Source: Sphingopyxis sp. LC81 (GTDB taxonomy: Bacteria > Pseudomonadota > Alphaproteobacteria > Sphingomonadales > Sphingomonadaceae). Taken from it: a stretch of DNA of 36,340 bases. How positions within the stretch are numbered: the first letter of the stretch is position 1; every line of letters begins with the position of its first letter. The notes below the pieces were generated by a model. It was not told where the DNA came from and made no database searches. It saw nothing but the letters and a program-made list of their open reading frames with translations. A program made the position numbers and the translations under genes. The DNA lies in contig NZ_JNFD01000020.1 of assembly GCF_000756375.1 (NCBI RefSeq), forward strand, positions 1 through 36,340, written 5' to 3'. Shown one piece after another: positions 1-8,481 of this stretch.

Positions 1-40
1 CCCCAAGAAGCCCCTCCCCGGGAAAGAAGGAGAAAAGTGA
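1..40 (+). CDS. C-terminal tail of an upstream gene, possibly an ArsR-type regulator (partial)
   Basis: An open frame from the window edge ends with TGA at 38-40, and its A is the first base of the ATG of the next gene (TGATG overlap). The visible residues are P-K-K-P-L-P-G-K-E-G-E-K. A short lysine-rich end like this is common in ArsR-family repressors, and ArsR genes very often sit directly before and overlap an SRPBCC gene like the one that follows. Only 12 residues are visible, so the family is inferred from context alone. Confidence 0.35.
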   Translation, partial: PKKPLPGKEGEK

Positions 41-573
41 TGACGACGATGCTGACCGAGAACAATTATGGCGTGCTCACCGAACCCGCGACGCTGACGA
101 TCACCCGCCTGCTCCCCGGCCCGGTCGATCGCATCTGGTCGTATCTCACCGACAGCGAGCTGCGCCGCCAATGGCTGGCCGCGGGCGCGATGGAGCAAAG
201 CGTCGGCGCGCCGGTCGAACTCGTCTGGCGCAACGACGAACTCACCGACCCGCCGGGCGCGCGTCCCGAGGGCTTTGGCGACGAGCACCGCATGACATGC
301 GAAGTCGTGGCGGTCGACGCCCCGCACAGCCTTGCGATCAGCTGGGGCAGCACCGGCGGCGTGACCTTCACGCTTCGCGAGGAGGGCGACGACGTGCTGC
401 TCACGATCGTCCACAGCCGTGTCGAGGATCCCTCGGTGCTGCTCAACGTCAGCGCGGGCTGGCACAGCCATGTCGATGTGCTCGAAGCGAAGCTGCGCGG
501 CACGACGCCGGCGCCGCACTGGGACAATTTTGCGCAGCTGCGTAGCGTTTATGCCGAGCGCCTGTTCGACTGA
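40..573 (+). CDS. SRPBCC (AHSA1/START-like) family protein
   Basis: A protein of 177 residues with the SRPBCC helix-grip layout: an N-terminal strand followed by PVDRIWSYLTDSELRRQWL (about residues 29-47), a typical opening for the family. A central beta-rich part follows (ISWGSTGGVTFTLREEGDDVLLTI) and then a C-terminal amphipathic helix with a GWHSHVDVLEAKL segment. These proteins enclose a hydrophobic ligand pocket, and the substrate is not predictable here. The start is ATG at 40, with AGGAG at 28-32 about seven bases before it; a GTG at 37 is also in frame. It overlaps the stop of the preceding frame, suggesting a coupled regulator/SRPBCC operon. A hairpin terminator follows at 592-623. 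Confidence 0.85.
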   Translation: MTTMLTENNYGVLTEPATLTITRLLPGPVDRIWSYLTDSELRRQWLAAGAMEQSVGAPVELVWRNDELTDPPGARPEGFGDEHRMTCEVVAVDAPHSLAISWGSTGGVTFTLREEGDDVLLTIVHSRVEDPSVLLNVSAGWHSHVDVLEAKLRGTTPAPHWDNFAQLRSVYAERLFD

Positions 574-591
574 CCTGCCCGGTATCGCAGG

Positions 592-623
592 AAGGGGCTG
601 CGCGTGCAGCCCCTTCTTCTTTT
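592..623 (+). terminator. Rho-independent terminator of the SRPBCC gene
   Basis: A ten-base-pair perfect stem (AAGGGGCTGC with GCAGCCCCTT) closes a four-base GCGT loop and is followed by the T-rich run CTTCTTTT. It lies 19 bases past the SRPBCC stop and before the convergent deaminase gene. Confidence 0.85.
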
Positions 624-700
624 GTGGAAAAGGCGCGGCGTGGAGACGGGTGCGGCTATTTTCGTTCGCAAGCCGTCGTCGGCGTACCACCCTGCGTGGA

Positions 701-1165
701 TCAGCCCTGCCGCCGCCGCCAGTCGGCATAGAGATCGGGTTTCCCATCCAGGCGAACGGAAAGATGGCGGATCGCCATTGCCTGCTCGGAAAAGGGCTTG
801 GCCAGATCGTCATAGATTGCTGCCGTCGACAGGCCGTATGGCGCGCCGTCCTCGTTCGAATAGGCGTAAGTCACCGCCTTGATCCCCGCAAGGCGCATCG
901 CCGCCATGCACATCGGACAGGGATGGCCGCTCGCGAAGACCGAGCAATCGCTGAGGTCGGTGGTCGCCAGCGCGCGGCTTGCAAGGCGGATGGCGTTGAG
1001 CTCGGCATGCGACGTCGGATCGCCGGTCTGGATCACCTCGTTCTGCGCCGACGCGACGATCCGTCCGTCGCGGACGACGACGGCGCCGAACGGGCGGCCG
1101 CCTTTTTCGGCGTTGGCATAGGCCAGCGCGATCGCCTCGCGGAGATGGGCTTCACTTTGCTGCAT
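701..1165 (-). CDS. Nucleoside/guanine deaminase-like protein (CDA fold)
   Basis: A zinc-dependent cytidine/deoxycytidylate deaminase-fold enzyme of 154 residues. The zinc site is plain: HAEL (His53 and the proton-shuttling Glu55), then PCPMC (Cys83 and Cys86). The N-terminal GGRPFGAVVVRDGRIVA segment and the C-terminal AIYDDLAKPFSEQAM stretch resemble bacterial guanine deaminases (GuaD type) more than TadA, so release of xanthine and ammonia from guanine is the likeliest reaction. A related nucleobase or nucleoside substrate is possible. The start at 1165 has AAGGA about eight bases upstream; an upstream in-frame start at 1204 lacks a ribosome site. It is transcribed alone and converges on the SRPBCC gene. 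Confidence 0.85.
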   Translation of the reverse strand: MQQSEAHLREAIALAYANAEKGGRPFGAVVVRDGRIVASAQNEVIQTGDPTSHAELNAIRLASRALATTDLSDCSVFASGHPCPMCMAAMRLAGIKAVTYAYSNEDGAPYGLSTAAIYDDLAKPFSEQAMAIRHLSVRLDGKPDLYADWRRRQG

Positions 1166-1338
1166 GGTATGGCGTCCTTGAATGCGGCCCCGGGGTAGGC
1201 CCATGCCCTATTCCGATTATATGCGCGGCACCGGGCCGCAACAACGCCCGGACGATTGCCGCGACGTCGCGCTATATCTGGGTGCGGCCGGATCGTTCGC
1301 CAGCCTGCCGGTCCGGCGCCAATTCCGCCTTGAAGCGA

Positions 1339-1626
1339 TTATTCCGCAGGCAAGTCTTTCTGCAAGCTCGTGCTGATGGCTTCAAGCATCGCCAGCGACC
1401 TGCGCCCCGCCTCGGGCGGGAAGGTGAGCTCAGCAATCTCGAGATTAATTTCCATGGCTGTTTCCACGATCTCCACTGCATCGACCACCGATATGACCGA
1501 TCGCGCGATCAAGCTGTGAATCAGGCTCTCAACCAGAAGCATTGCCGCCTGCCCGTGCGCGTCGGGGCCCGGCCCCGTTCCGTCGACAGGTGAAATGTCA
1601 TTATCGTTGGAAATATGGTCGTCCAT
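1339..1626 (-). CDS. Small conserved hypothetical protein, 95 aa
   Basis: An acidic 95-residue protein beginning MDDHISNDND, with a proline/glycine turn (VDGTGPGPDAHGQ) followed by a long helical part (AAMLLVESLIHSLIARSVISVVDAVEIVETAMEI). It has no signal peptide or membrane helix. I have the impression that similar short proteins occur in other sphingomonads, but I can name no function. The start at 1626 has GGAG eight bases upstream; the longer frame from 1725 has no such site. It is divergent from the Crp/Fnr regulator, with paired palindromes between them, so it may be regulated by it. Confidence 0.65.
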   Translation of the reverse strand: MDDHISNDNDISPVDGTGPGPDAHGQAAMLLVESLIHSLIARSVISVVDAVEIVETAMEINLEIAELTFPPEAGRRSLAMLEAISTSLQKDLPAE

Positions 1627-1741
1627 GCTGGCGACTCCGGTCAGGCGAGAGCACAGGGTCTCCCAGCCGCCGGTGCCTGAAAAATGGCCGACGATGCCCC
1701 TTAATAGCCGGAATTCGCACACCAATCATCATCTATATCAA

Positions 1742-1772
1742 TATTGGACAATAACTTTGGACAATATTATTG
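1742..1772. promoter_or_regulatory. AT-rich palindromes and tandem TTGGACAATA repeat upstream of the Crp/Fnr gene
   Basis: The decamer TTGGACAATA occurs at 1744-1753 and again at 1757-1766 (13-base period). The first copy is part of a perfect inverted repeat, TATTG-GA-CAATA (1742-1753). The second runs into another, CAATA-T-TATTG (1762-1772). The stretch is strikingly AT-rich for this genome and lies in the divergent space just before the Crp/Fnr start at 1800. An autoregulatory operator or overlapping promoters is the simplest reading. Confidence 0.5.
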
Positions 1773-1799
1773 AGTATGGAGTTGTGGGAAGGTGCCGTC

Positions 1800-2522
1800 A
1801 TGGCCAACCGCTTCATCGAGAAATTGCAGAACTTCGGCCATCTTGGATCGGACGATGTGGCCGCGCTGGCCGCGGCGACCTCCGCGCCGCGCATGGTCGG
1901 CGCAAGGCGCGATCTGATCCGCGAGGGCGATCAGCCGGGTCCGGTTTTTGTCATTCTCGATGGATGGGCATGCCGGTACAAGATACTCCCGAGCGGCACG
2001 CGGCAGGTCCTGGCCTTCCTGATGCCCGGAGATTCCTGCGATCTCCACGCCGGTTTGCTGGCGGAAATGGACCACAGCATTCAGACCGTCACGCCTGCGC
2101 TGGTGGCAACGATCGATCGCGTACAAATGGACCGGATCATGGACCGCCACCCCGCGGTGGCGCGGGCCATGTATGTCGGGCAGCTCATCGATGAAGGCAC
2201 GATGCGCGCCTGGATCACCAGCATGGGCCGGCGCGCCAGCATCGAGCGCGTCGCGCATCTGATGTGCGAACTCTATCTGCGCGCGCGCAACATCGGCCTG
2301 ATCAACGAGGATCGGCTCCGCCTGCCCTTGTCGCAATTGCTGCTTGCGGACGCGCTGGGCATGACGGCTGTGCATCTCAACCGCGTCCTGAAGGAGTTAC
2401 GGCTGTCCGGCGCCATGAGCCTGCAGCGCGGCAGCCTGGAAATCACCGACCCGGTCAAGTTGATCCAGATCGCCGGCTTCGACGAAAACTACCTCCACCG
2501 GCGGCTTCGACGGGCCGCGTAG
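1800..2522 (+). CDS. Crp/Fnr family transcriptional regulator
   Basis: A 240-residue regulator with a cyclic-nucleotide-binding-like beta-barrel (about residues 28-118, including EGDQPGPVFVILDGWACRY and MPGDSCDL) and a C-terminal winged helix (about 146-219; recognition helix near MTAVHLNRVLKEL). The FNR N-terminal cysteine cluster is absent, so an iron-sulfur oxygen sensor is unlikely, and the barrel lacks the usual cAMP-contact signature as far as I can read it. The signal is unknown. ATG at 1800 is preceded by GGGAAGG about six bases away; ATG at 1776 and TTG at 1770 are in frame but overlap the palindromic region and lack a ribosome site. Confidence 0.85.
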   Translation: MANRFIEKLQNFGHLGSDDVAALAAATSAPRMVGARRDLIREGDQPGPVFVILDGWACRYKILPSGTRQVLAFLMPGDSCDLHAGLLAEMDHSIQTVTPALVATIDRVQMDRIMDRHPAVARAMYVGQLIDEGTMRAWITSMGRRASIERVAHLMCELYLRARNIGLINEDRLRLPLSQLLLADALGMTAVHLNRVLKELRLSGAMSLQRGSLEITDPVKLIQIAGFDENYLHRRLRRAA

Positions 2523-2580
2523 GGTCGTTCATCGCGGCGCGCGATACCGCCTGAATTAATCACAATGTCGCTGATCTATG

Positions 2581-2612
2581 TTGCACAATTGCCGGGGGGC
2601 CGGGTCTAAGCT
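2581..2612 (+). promoter_or_regulatory. Possible promoter of the DUF6961-like gene
   Basis: TTGCAC at 2581-2586 is followed by TCTAAG at 2605-2610 (18-base spacing), overlapping TAAGCT at 2607-2612. The TAnnCT form resembles the -10 boxes seen before other genes in this window. It lies about 90 bases upstream of the small gene at 2700. Confidence 0.3.
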
Positions 2613-2699
2613 CGGCGCACGCGGCGCACTGTACGAGGAGTTTACTCTCTCCGCTCCATGCCGATCGCGATCGATGCGACCTCTTTTCAGGAGGGCAAA

Positions 2700-2972
2700 A
2701 TGGACGACAGGGATGCCTTTGCATGCGCGTGCGTCATCGCATCCAAACATGGCAAATCCGCGATTGAGGTTGCCTCTCGCCATATCGAGGCAGCGTTGAG
2801 AAAAGGCGACCGCGAAGAGGCCGGAGTTTGGCGATCGGTCAGGGAGACGCTGATTCAAGTCGACGGGATCGCCTGCTGCTTCGCTGCAAACGGCACAGCC
2901 GACACCGCCACGATCGCAAGCCATGGAAACCTTCCCCGCAAGCTGGCCGGTTCGCGCGTTTCAGGACCTTGA
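2700..2972 (+). CDS. Small DUF6961-like hypothetical protein, 90 aa
   Basis: A cytosolic-looking 90-residue protein whose first 60 residues form two or three helices (DAFACACVIASKHGKSAIEVASRHIEAALRKGDREEAGVWRSVRETL). The pattern of a helix, a G-D-x-E-G/A-x-x-W-R turn and another helix resembles the small DUF6961 proteins I recall from sphingomonads; no function is known. A strong AGGAGG lies six bases before the ATG at 2700, so I choose it over the frame starting at 2658. It converges on pnp and shares the 3023-3047 hairpin region as a terminator. Confidence 0.6.
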   Translation: MDDRDAFACACVIASKHGKSAIEVASRHIEAALRKGDREEAGVWRSVRETLIQVDGIACCFAANGTADTATIASHGNLPRKLAGSRVSGP

Positions 2973-3022
2973 TTGGCGAACTGCTTTTTCCACCCCGCGC
3001 TGATCGCGCCATGCCGCCAATG

Positions 3023-3047
3023 AAAAAGGGGCCGCTTTCGCGGCCCC
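3023..3047 (-). terminator. Rho-independent terminator of pnp
   Basis: Read on the minus strand, GGGGCCGC-GAAA-GCGGCCCC forms an eight-base-pair stem with a stable GNRA-type loop (3028-3047), followed by five T residues (3027-3023). It lies 26 bases past the pnp stop and probably also limits read-through from the convergent small gene. Confidence 0.9.
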
Positions 3048-3072
3048 TTCTCTGTTTCCGATAGCGGAAGGC

Positions 3073-5379
3073 TTAGTCCTTCAGGAAGTCGGGCACATGG
3101 CCCTGATCTTCCGGACCTTCGCTGCGCTCGCGGCGCGGACCGCGATCGCCACGGCCTTCGCCGTCGCGGCGCGGACCGCGGTCACGGCCACCGCCGCCAC
3201 GCGGGCCGCGGTCGCCACGGTCGCCGCCGTCACGGCGCGGACCGCGGTCACCGCGGGGTTCGCGCGGCGGGCGGGTGTCTTCCAGTTCTTCGCCGGTTTC
3301 CTGATTGACGACGCGCATCGACAGGCGAACCTTGCCGCGCTGATCGATCTCGAGAACCTTGACCTTGACTTCCTGGCCTTCGCTCAGGACGTCGGCGACC
3401 TTCTCGACGCGCTCGTTGGCGATTTCGCTGACGTGGACAAGGCCGTCCTTGCCGCCCATGAAATTCACGAACGCACCGAAATCGACGAGGTTGACGACCT
3501 TGCCGTCATAGATCTTGCCGACTTCGGCTTCCTCGACGATGCCCGAAATCCACTTGCGCGCGGCTTCGATCTGCTCGGGGTCGCTCGACGAGATCTTGAT
3601 CAGACCTTCGTCGTCAATGTCGACCTTGGCGCCGGTGGTCGCGACGATCTCGCGGATCACCTTGCCGCCGGTGCCGATGATGTCGCGGATCTTCGACTTG
3701 TCGATCTGCATCGTCTCGATACGCGGCGCGTGCGCCGACAGCTCGGTGCGGGCTTCGCCCAGCGCCTTCGCCATTTCGCCGAGGATGTGCGCGCGGCCTT
3801 CCTTCGCCTGGTTCAAAGCGGCTTCGAAGATCTCGCGCGTGATGCCCGCGATCTTGATGTCCATCTGCATCGTGGTGATGCCGTTGGCGGTGCCCGCAAC
3901 CTTGAAGTCCATGTCGCCGAGGTGATCTTCATCGCCCAGGATGTCCGACAGGATCGCATAATCCTTGCCTTCGAGGATCAGGCCCATCGCGATGCCCGAC
4001 ACCGGACGCTTCAGCGGAACGCCGGCGTCCATCATCGCGAGCGAACCACCGCAGACCGACGCCATCGACGACGAACCGTTCGACTCGGTGATGTCGCTGG
4101 TGATGCGGATCGTGTAGGGGAACTCGTCCTTCGTCGGCAGCACCGCGTGCAGCGCACGCCATGCCAGCTTGCCATGGCCGATGTCGCGGCGGCTGGGCGC
4201 CCCGAAACGACCGACTTCGCCGACCGAATAGGGCGGGAAGTTATAGTGCAGCATGAAGTTCGAGTAGCTGAGGCCGTTGAGGCCGTCGATCATCTGCTCG
4301 CTGTCCTTGGTACCCAAGGTGCAGGTCGCGATCGTCTGCGTCTCGCCGCGCGTGAACAGCGCCGAGCCGTGGGCGCGGGGCAGGAAGTGCGTTTCGGCGA
4401 CGATCGGACGAATCTGCGTCGTCGTGCGTCCGTCGATGCGCTTGCCGTCCTTGAGGATGGCGCCGCGAACGATTTCGGCTTCGAGCTTCTTCATCAGCTT
4501 GCCGGCGGCCATCTGGTCCTGCGGCGTCGCGTCGGCGAACGCGGCCTTGGCGGCGGCGCGGGCTTCGTTCAGCGCGTTCGAGCGGGCCGATTTGTCGGTC
4601 AGCTTGTACGCGGCGGCGATGTCCTTGCCGATCAGCTTCTTGAGCTTGTCCTTGGCGGCCGACAGGTCGGCCTGTTCGGCCATGTCCCAGGGATCCTTGG
4701 CAGCCTGTTCGGCCAGCTTCACGATCGCCTTGACGACGTCCTTACACGCTTCGTGCGCGAACAGCACGGCGCCGAGCATGATCTCTTCCGACAGCTCATT
4801 GGCTTCGGATTCGACCATCATCACCGCGTCGTAGGTGGCGGCGACGACGAGGTCGAGGTCGCCTTCGGCAACCTGCGCATCGGTCGGGTTCAGGATATAT
4901 TCGCCGTCGACATAACCGACGCGTGCGGCGCCGATCGGGCCCATGAAGGGCACGCCCGAGATGGTGAGCGCGGCCGACGCGGCGACCATCGCGAGGATGT
5001 CGGGCTCATTGTGGCCGTCATAGCTCAGAACCTGGGCAATGACGTTGATTTCGTTGTAGAAACCTTCGGGGAACAGCGGACGGATCGGACGATCGGTCAA
5101 ACGCGAAACCAAGGTTTCCTTTTCGGTCGCGCCGCGCTCGCGCTTGAAGAAGCCGCCGGGGATGCGGCCCGCGCCCGAATATTTTTCCTGATAGTGGACG
5201 GTAAGCGGGAAGAAATCCTGCCCTTCCTTGACCGTCTTTGCAGCGGTCACCGCCGCCAAAACCATCGTTTCGCCCAGCGTCGCGACAACCGCGCCGTCGG
5301 CCTGGCGGGCAACCTTACCCGTTTCGAGGGTCAGCGTTTCACCGCCCCACTCGATCGATACTTTTTTCACGTCAAACAT
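3073..5379 (-). CDS. pnp: Polynucleotide phosphorylase (PNPase)
   Basis: A 768-residue 3'-to-5' phosphorolytic exoribonuclease and degradosome component. It has two RNase PH-like domains (the first begins near [25 protein letters not shown]-type surface [16 protein letters not shown] near 85-100), separated by an all-helical linker. A KH domain follows ([22 protein letters not shown]) and an S1 domain ([21 protein letters not shown]). The last 65 or so residues are an Arg/Gly/Asp-rich low-complexity tail made of [14 protein letters not shown] units, longer than in E. coli. It is the last gene of truB-rpsO-pnp, 192 bases after rpsO, and an intergenic hairpin lies between them. Confidence 0.99.
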   Translation of the reverse strand: MFDVKKVSIEWGGETLTLETGKVARQADGAVVATLGETMVLAAVTAAKTVKEGQDFFPLTVHYQEKYSGAGRIPGGFFKRERGATEKETLVSRLTDRPIRPLFPEGFYNEINVIAQVLSYDGHNEPDILAMVAASAALTISGVPFMGPIGAARVGYVDGEYILNPTDAQVAEGDLDLVVAATYDAVMMVESEANELSEEIMLGAVLFAHEACKDVVKAIVKLAEQAAKDPWDMAEQADLSAAKDKLKKLIGKDIAAAYKLTDKSARSNALNEARAAAKAAFADATPQDQMAAGKLMKKLEAEIVRGAILKDGKRIDGRTTTQIRPIVAETHFLPRAHGSALFTRGETQTIATCTLGTKDSEQMIDGLNGLSYSNFMLHYNFPPYSVGEVGRFGAPSRRDIGHGKLAWRALHAVLPTKDEFPYTIRITSDITESNGSSSMASVCGGSLAMMDAGVPLKRPVSGIAMGLILEGKDYAILSDILGDEDHLGDMDFKVAGTANGITTMQMDIKIAGITREIFEAALNQAKEGRAHILGEMAKALGEARTELSAHAPRIETMQIDKSKIRDIIGTGGKVIREIVATTGAKVDIDDEGLIKISSSDPEQIEAARKWISGIVEEAEVGKIYDGKVVNLVDFGAFVNFMGGKDGLVHVSEIANERVEKVADVLSEGQEVKVKVLEIDQRGKVRLSMRVVNQETGEELEDTRPPREPRGDRGPRRDGGDRGDRGPRGGGGRDRGPRRDGEGRGDRGPRRERSEGPEDQGHVPDFLKD

Positions 5380-5538
5380 GGAGTTTCCTTCGCCCGCCGG
5401 GCCCGATGCCGGGCGGGGCCTCTGATTCCGGGCAATCCGGCCCGGGGCGGTTTAGGGCGTCTGTCTGCCCCAATGGCGGTCCCGCCGGATGCGGGAGCGG
5501 CCCTGTGGTCCGGCACTTTGCGCGGAGCCAATATGACA

Positions 5539-5562
5539 GCGGCCCCGGAAATCCGGGGCCGC
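5539..5562 (-). terminator. rpsO-pnp intergenic hairpin (attenuator or processing site)
   Basis: A perfect ten-base-pair stem, GCGGCCCCGG with CCGGGGCCGC around a four-base loop, lies nine bases past the rpsO stop. No T-run follows on the minus strand, so termination is probably incomplete. In E. coli the same intergenic space carries an rpsO terminator and an RNase III site that controls pnp; a similar role here is inferred from position only. Confidence 0.55.
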
Positions 5563-5571
5563 CAGAAATTC

Positions 5572-5841
5572 TTACTTACGAAGACCCAGCTTCGCGATCA
5601 GCGCCTGATAGCGGGCCTCGTCCTTCTTTTTCAGATAGTCGAGAAGGCTGCGGCGCTTGTTGACCATCATGAGCAGGCCACGACGGCTGTGATTGTCCTT
5701 GTGATGCGCCTTGAAGTGGGCGGTCAGCGTGTTGATGCGGTCGGTCAGGATTGCGACCTGCACTTCCGGCGAACCGGTATCGCCCTTTGCGCGGGCATTG
5801 TCGGTGATGACTTCGGTTTTGCGCTCGGCGGTAATCGACAT
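5572..5841 (-). CDS. rpsO: 30S ribosomal protein S15
   Basis: At 89 residues it has the standard S15 length and sequence: [12 protein letters not shown], then the signature [18 protein letters not shown], then [19 protein letters not shown] and the closing IAKLGLRK. S15 binds 16S rRNA helices 20-22 and nucleates platform assembly. The start at 5841 matches the usual family start; the open frame extends upstream into the truB end. The gap to truB is only 26 bases, so the two are surely cotranscribed, and pnp follows in the usual order. Confidence 0.98.
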   Translation of the reverse strand: MSITAERKTEVITDNARAKGDTGSPEVQVAILTDRINTLTAHFKAHHKDNHSRRGLLMMVNKRRSLLDYLKKKDEARYQALIAKLGLRK

Positions 5842-5867
5842 ATTCGTTTTTCCTCGAACATCCTTGT

Positions 5868-6761
5868 TTACAGATTGAAGCCCCGGACGACTTTCAGCGT
5901 TCCCGCCAAAGCCTCGATCAGGGCAACGGGACGCATTTCGCTGTCCCTTCCCCAATAGAGCCCGTCATCCGTGCTACCCCCGGTCCAGACGCGACCCTGA
6001 CGGATCGCCCCTGCCGCTTCCGGGGAAAGGTTCAGAGCCGGGATGTCGACCAGCCCTGCCTCAAGCGGCAGAAATATTTCTGATTGCGCGGCCCCTTGGC
6101 CGAAAGCGTTCAATTTGTCCAGCGAAATCGCCTGTGACAGGTCGAACGGCCCGGCCTTTGTACGGCGGAGCATCGTGACATGGCCGACGGTGCCGACGGC
6201 ATGTGCAATGTCGCGCGCGAGGCTGCGGATATAGGTGCCCTTGGAGACGTGGGCGGTGAGAGTGGCGCTTTCGAGTGGTCCCGTCGGCGCGGTGTGCAGC
6301 TCGAGCGCATGGATCGTCACGCTGCGTGCCTTCATCTCGACCGCTTCACCCTTGCGCGCGCGGTCATAGGCGCGCTGGCCGTCGATCTTGATCGCCGAAT
6401 AAGCCGGCGGCACCTGTTCGATCGGGCCGGTAAAGCGCGGCCGCACCGCTTCGATTTCGGCAAGCGTGGGCCGCACGTCGCTCGTCGCGACAACCTCACC
6501 CTCGGCATCGAGCCCCGCGGTTTCGGTCCCGAACGCGATGGTGAAGTCGTAAACCTTGCTCGCATCGAGCATCCGGCCGCAAAGCTTCGTCGCCTCGCCG
6601 AGCGCAATCGGCAGCACCCCCGACGCGAGCGGGTCGAGCGTGCCGCCATGGCCGACCTTGACCTTGCCCAGCCCCGCCTCGCGGCACACGCGTTTCACCG
6701 CGCCCACCGCCTGCGTCGAGCCGAGGCCGACAGGTTTGTCGAGGATGATCCAGCCGTTCAT
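5868..6761 (-). CDS. truB: tRNA pseudouridine synthase B
   Basis: A 297-residue TruB, which makes pseudouridine 55 in the T-loop of tRNAs. It opens with [18 protein letters not shown]; the catalytic motif [13 protein letters not shown] follows, with the nucleophile Asp43. Then come the family segments [23 protein letters not shown] and [12 protein letters not shown]. It has the usual length. The ATG at 6761 is preceded only by a G-rich stretch. Its usual upstream neighbour, rbfA, is about 4.3 kb away here, separated by unrelated genes, so this half-operon probably has its own promoter. Confidence 0.98.
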   Translation of the reverse strand: MNGWIILDKPVGLGSTQAVGAVKRVCREAGLGKVKVGHGGTLDPLASGVLPIALGEATKLCGRMLDASKVYDFTIAFGTETAGLDAEGEVVATSDVRPTLAEIEAVRPRFTGPIEQVPPAYSAIKIDGQRAYDRARKGEAVEMKARSVTIHALELHTAPTGPLESATLTAHVSKGTYIRSLARDIAHAVGTVGHVTMLRRTKAGPFDLSQAISLDKLNAFGQGAAQSEIFLPLEAGLVDIPALNLSPEAAGAIRQGRVWTGGSTDDGLYWGRDSEMRPVALIEALAGTLKVVRGFNL

Positions 6762-6792
6762 CCCGCGCCGCTAGGGCGCGGGTCGAAGACTG

Positions 6793-7203
6793 TCAATTTT
6801 GCGCGGCCTTCTCTGCCTCGCGCGCCGCCTTGCGCTCGGCCTTCGTGGGCGGCGGCGCCGAGGTCACAAAGGACGAGAGCATGCACCGCTCGCCGCGCAC
6901 GACAATCGACGCGAATTTGTCGAGCCGCCCGGCGCCGCGCGTTTCAACGCCGATCGCCTGCGCGAAATCGACGTCGCGGCAGATGCCGGCGAAGCTGCCA
7001 TAATACCATTCGCCGCGGCGGCCCTCGATCCAGATGCCGCGATCGCGGTCAGCCTGCCAGTTGCGGATCGTGCTGTCGCTCGGGAAGACGATGCTCGCTT
7101 CGACGCCGAGCGCGCGCGGTTCTTTTGCAGGCTCGTTGGCCGCCGCAGCCGCAGAAAGGGGAAGCAGCACGGCGGCCAGGGAGAGTGCGAGATTCTTTTT
7201 CAT
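6793..7203 (-). CDS. DUF6491-like exported protein
   Basis: A 136-residue protein with a clear Sec signal (MKKNLALSLAAVLLPLSAAAAA). The mature part carries FPSDSTIRNWQADRDRGIWIE, RRGEWYYGSFAGICRDVDF, AIGVETRGAGRLDKF and RGERCMLSSF. This is the pattern I associate with DUF6491: an R-N/S-W-x-x-x-x-x-x-x-L/I-W-I-E strand pair, a pair of cysteines and a 'G x LDxF' segment. The two cysteines (in GICRD and GERCM) could form a periplasmic disulfide. A Lys/Ala/Glu-rich tail ends the protein. Function unknown. It begins just upstream of truB and could share its transcript. Confidence 0.75.
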   Translation of the reverse strand: MKKNLALSLAAVLLPLSAAAAANEPAKEPRALGVEASIVFPSDSTIRNWQADRDRGIWIEGRRGEWYYGSFAGICRDVDFAQAIGVETRGAGRLDKFASIVVRGERCMLSSFVTSAPPPTKAERKAAREAEKAAQN

Positions 7204-7288
7204 GTCCTATCTTTCGGTCGGCGTTACCCTACCCGACGCGCGTGCTAGCAGAGGCAATCTGAACCGGCACTGACCCGAAAATATGGCC

Positions 7289-7828
7289 TCAGCGAGCCGG
7301 CCACTCGCTTGCAAGTAGCGACCACAGCCCGGTGTCGCGCACATAGCCGGTCCAGGTGATGCGTTCGGAGCGCAGCACGCCGTCCTTGGTACAGCCGAGC
7401 TTGGCGACCGCCGCCTGGCTCCGCTTGTTGCGCTCGTCGATGCGGAATTCGATGCGGCGAATGCCGACCGCAAAGGCGTGATCGAGCATCAGGCGTTTGA
7501 CGCGGCCGTTGAAGCCGGTGCCGCGCGCATCGGGGTGGATGAAGCTGTTGCCGATCTCGACCGTCTGCGCCGACATATCGGGGCGCAGCCAGGCGGTCAT
7601 GCCGACGAGCGTGTCGCCGTCCATGATCGCATAGGGCATGCGGCCGCTGCCGCCGATCAGCGTGTCGAAGCTCTTGTCAAAATGGTCGGGGCCAAAGCTC
7701 GACGAATAGATCGCCCAGACATCGGTATCGGCGGCGCAGACGGCGCGCAGGTCTTCGCGATGCGCTTCGGTCAGCTTGACCAGTTTGAGGTCGGCGTCGG
7801 CGAGGTCGACATAGAGGCGGTCAAGCAT
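7289..7828 (-). CDS. GNAT family N-acetyltransferase (RimJ/RimL-like)
   Basis: A 179-residue GNAT of the Acetyltransf_3 type. [18 protein letters not shown] opens the fold, [30 protein letters not shown] contains the acetyl-CoA pyrophosphate loop (R-G-T-G-F-N), and [21 protein letters not shown] is the usual C-terminal motif. [22 protein letters not shown] closes it as in protein- or amino-acid-modifying RimJ relatives. Its ATG at 7828 lies inside the end of tdk (eight-base overlap), so translation is probably coupled. The acceptor is unknown. Confidence 0.9.
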   Translation of the reverse strand: MLDRLYVDLADADLKLVKLTEAHREDLRAVCAADTDVWAIYSSSFGPDHFDKSFDTLIGGSGRMPYAIMDGDTLVGMTAWLRPDMSAQTVEIGNSFIHPDARGTGFNGRVKRLMLDHAFAVGIRRIEFRIDERNKRSQAAVAKLGCTKDGVLRSERITWTGYVRDTGLWSLLASEWPAR

Positions 7829-8435
7829 TGGCGCCCACCTCCCTTGGCGCCTCGGCGGCTTCGCGCCGTTTCGCCATGAAATGACGCCGGCACATCGCGA
7901 CATAGCGGTCGTTGCCGCCAATCTCGGTCTGCGCGCCCTCGACGACGGCGCGGCCGCTTTCGTCGACGCGCAGGTTCATCGTCGCCTTGCGCCCGCATTC
8001 GCACACCGCCTTCAGCTCGACGAGCGCGTCGGCGATGCCGAGCAGCGCCCCCGATCCGGGGAACAGCTCCGCCGAAAAATCGGTGCGCAGGCCATAGCAG
8101 AGCACCGGAATGTCCACCTCGTCGGCGAGCCGCGCCAGGTCGAGCACCTGCGCGCGCGTCAGGAACTGCGCCTCATCGACGAGCACGCAGGCGAGCGGGC
8201 GCTCGGCATTTTCGGCATTCACAGCGGCCCACAGGTCGCTGTCGGGATCGAATTTATGCGCCTCGGCCATCAGCCCGATGCGGCTCGTCACCTGCCCCGC
8301 GCCGTAGCGATCGTCGAGCGCCGCGGTCCACAGCATCGTTTCCATCCCGCGTTCGCGATAGTTGAAATCCGCCTGGAGCAGCGTCGTCGATTTGCCGGCG
8401 TTCATGCTGGCGTAGTAGAAATAGAGCTTGGCCAT
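7821..8435 (-). CDS. tdk: Thymidine kinase (type II)
   Basis: A 204-residue enzyme that phosphorylates thymidine to dTMP in the salvage pathway. The P-loop [13 protein letters not shown] sits at residues 8-20, Walker B with the catalytic Glu is VLVDEAQFL (Asp87, Glu88), and the lasso-domain zinc ligands are Cys145, Cys147, Cys182 and His185. The start at 8435 gives the normal MAKLYFYY opening; a longer frame to 8468 adds unrelated residues. It overlaps the downstream acetyltransferase. The gene before it, the MarR-GNAT fusion, is 46 bases away on the same strand. Confidence 0.97.
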   Translation of the reverse strand: MAKLYFYYASMNAGKSTTLLQADFNYRERGMETMLWTAALDDRYGAGQVTSRIGLMAEAHKFDPDSDLWAAVNAENAERPLACVLVDEAQFLTRAQVLDLARLADEVDIPVLCYGLRTDFSAELFPGSGALLGIADALVELKAVCECGRKATMNLRVDESGRAVVEGAQTEIGGNDRYVAMCRRHFMAKRREAAEAPREVGANA

Positions 8436-8481
8436 CGGCGCCCAATAGCGCGGACATGGGCCTTGCACCAGTTGTCAGGAC

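Noticed and set aside
1203..1376. A small plus-strand open frame starting MPYSDYMRGTG between the deaminase and the 95-aa gene
   Set aside because: It has no clear ribosome site, overlaps the end of the minus-strand gene, and its codon third positions are less GC-biased than in real genes here. It could be a remnant, but I cannot support it.
3097..5958. A 953-codon open frame on the plus strand opposite pnp
   Set aside because: It mirrors the pnp and rpsO codons in a GC-rich genome. It has no recognisable motif, and the opposite strand holds undeniable pnp and rpsO.
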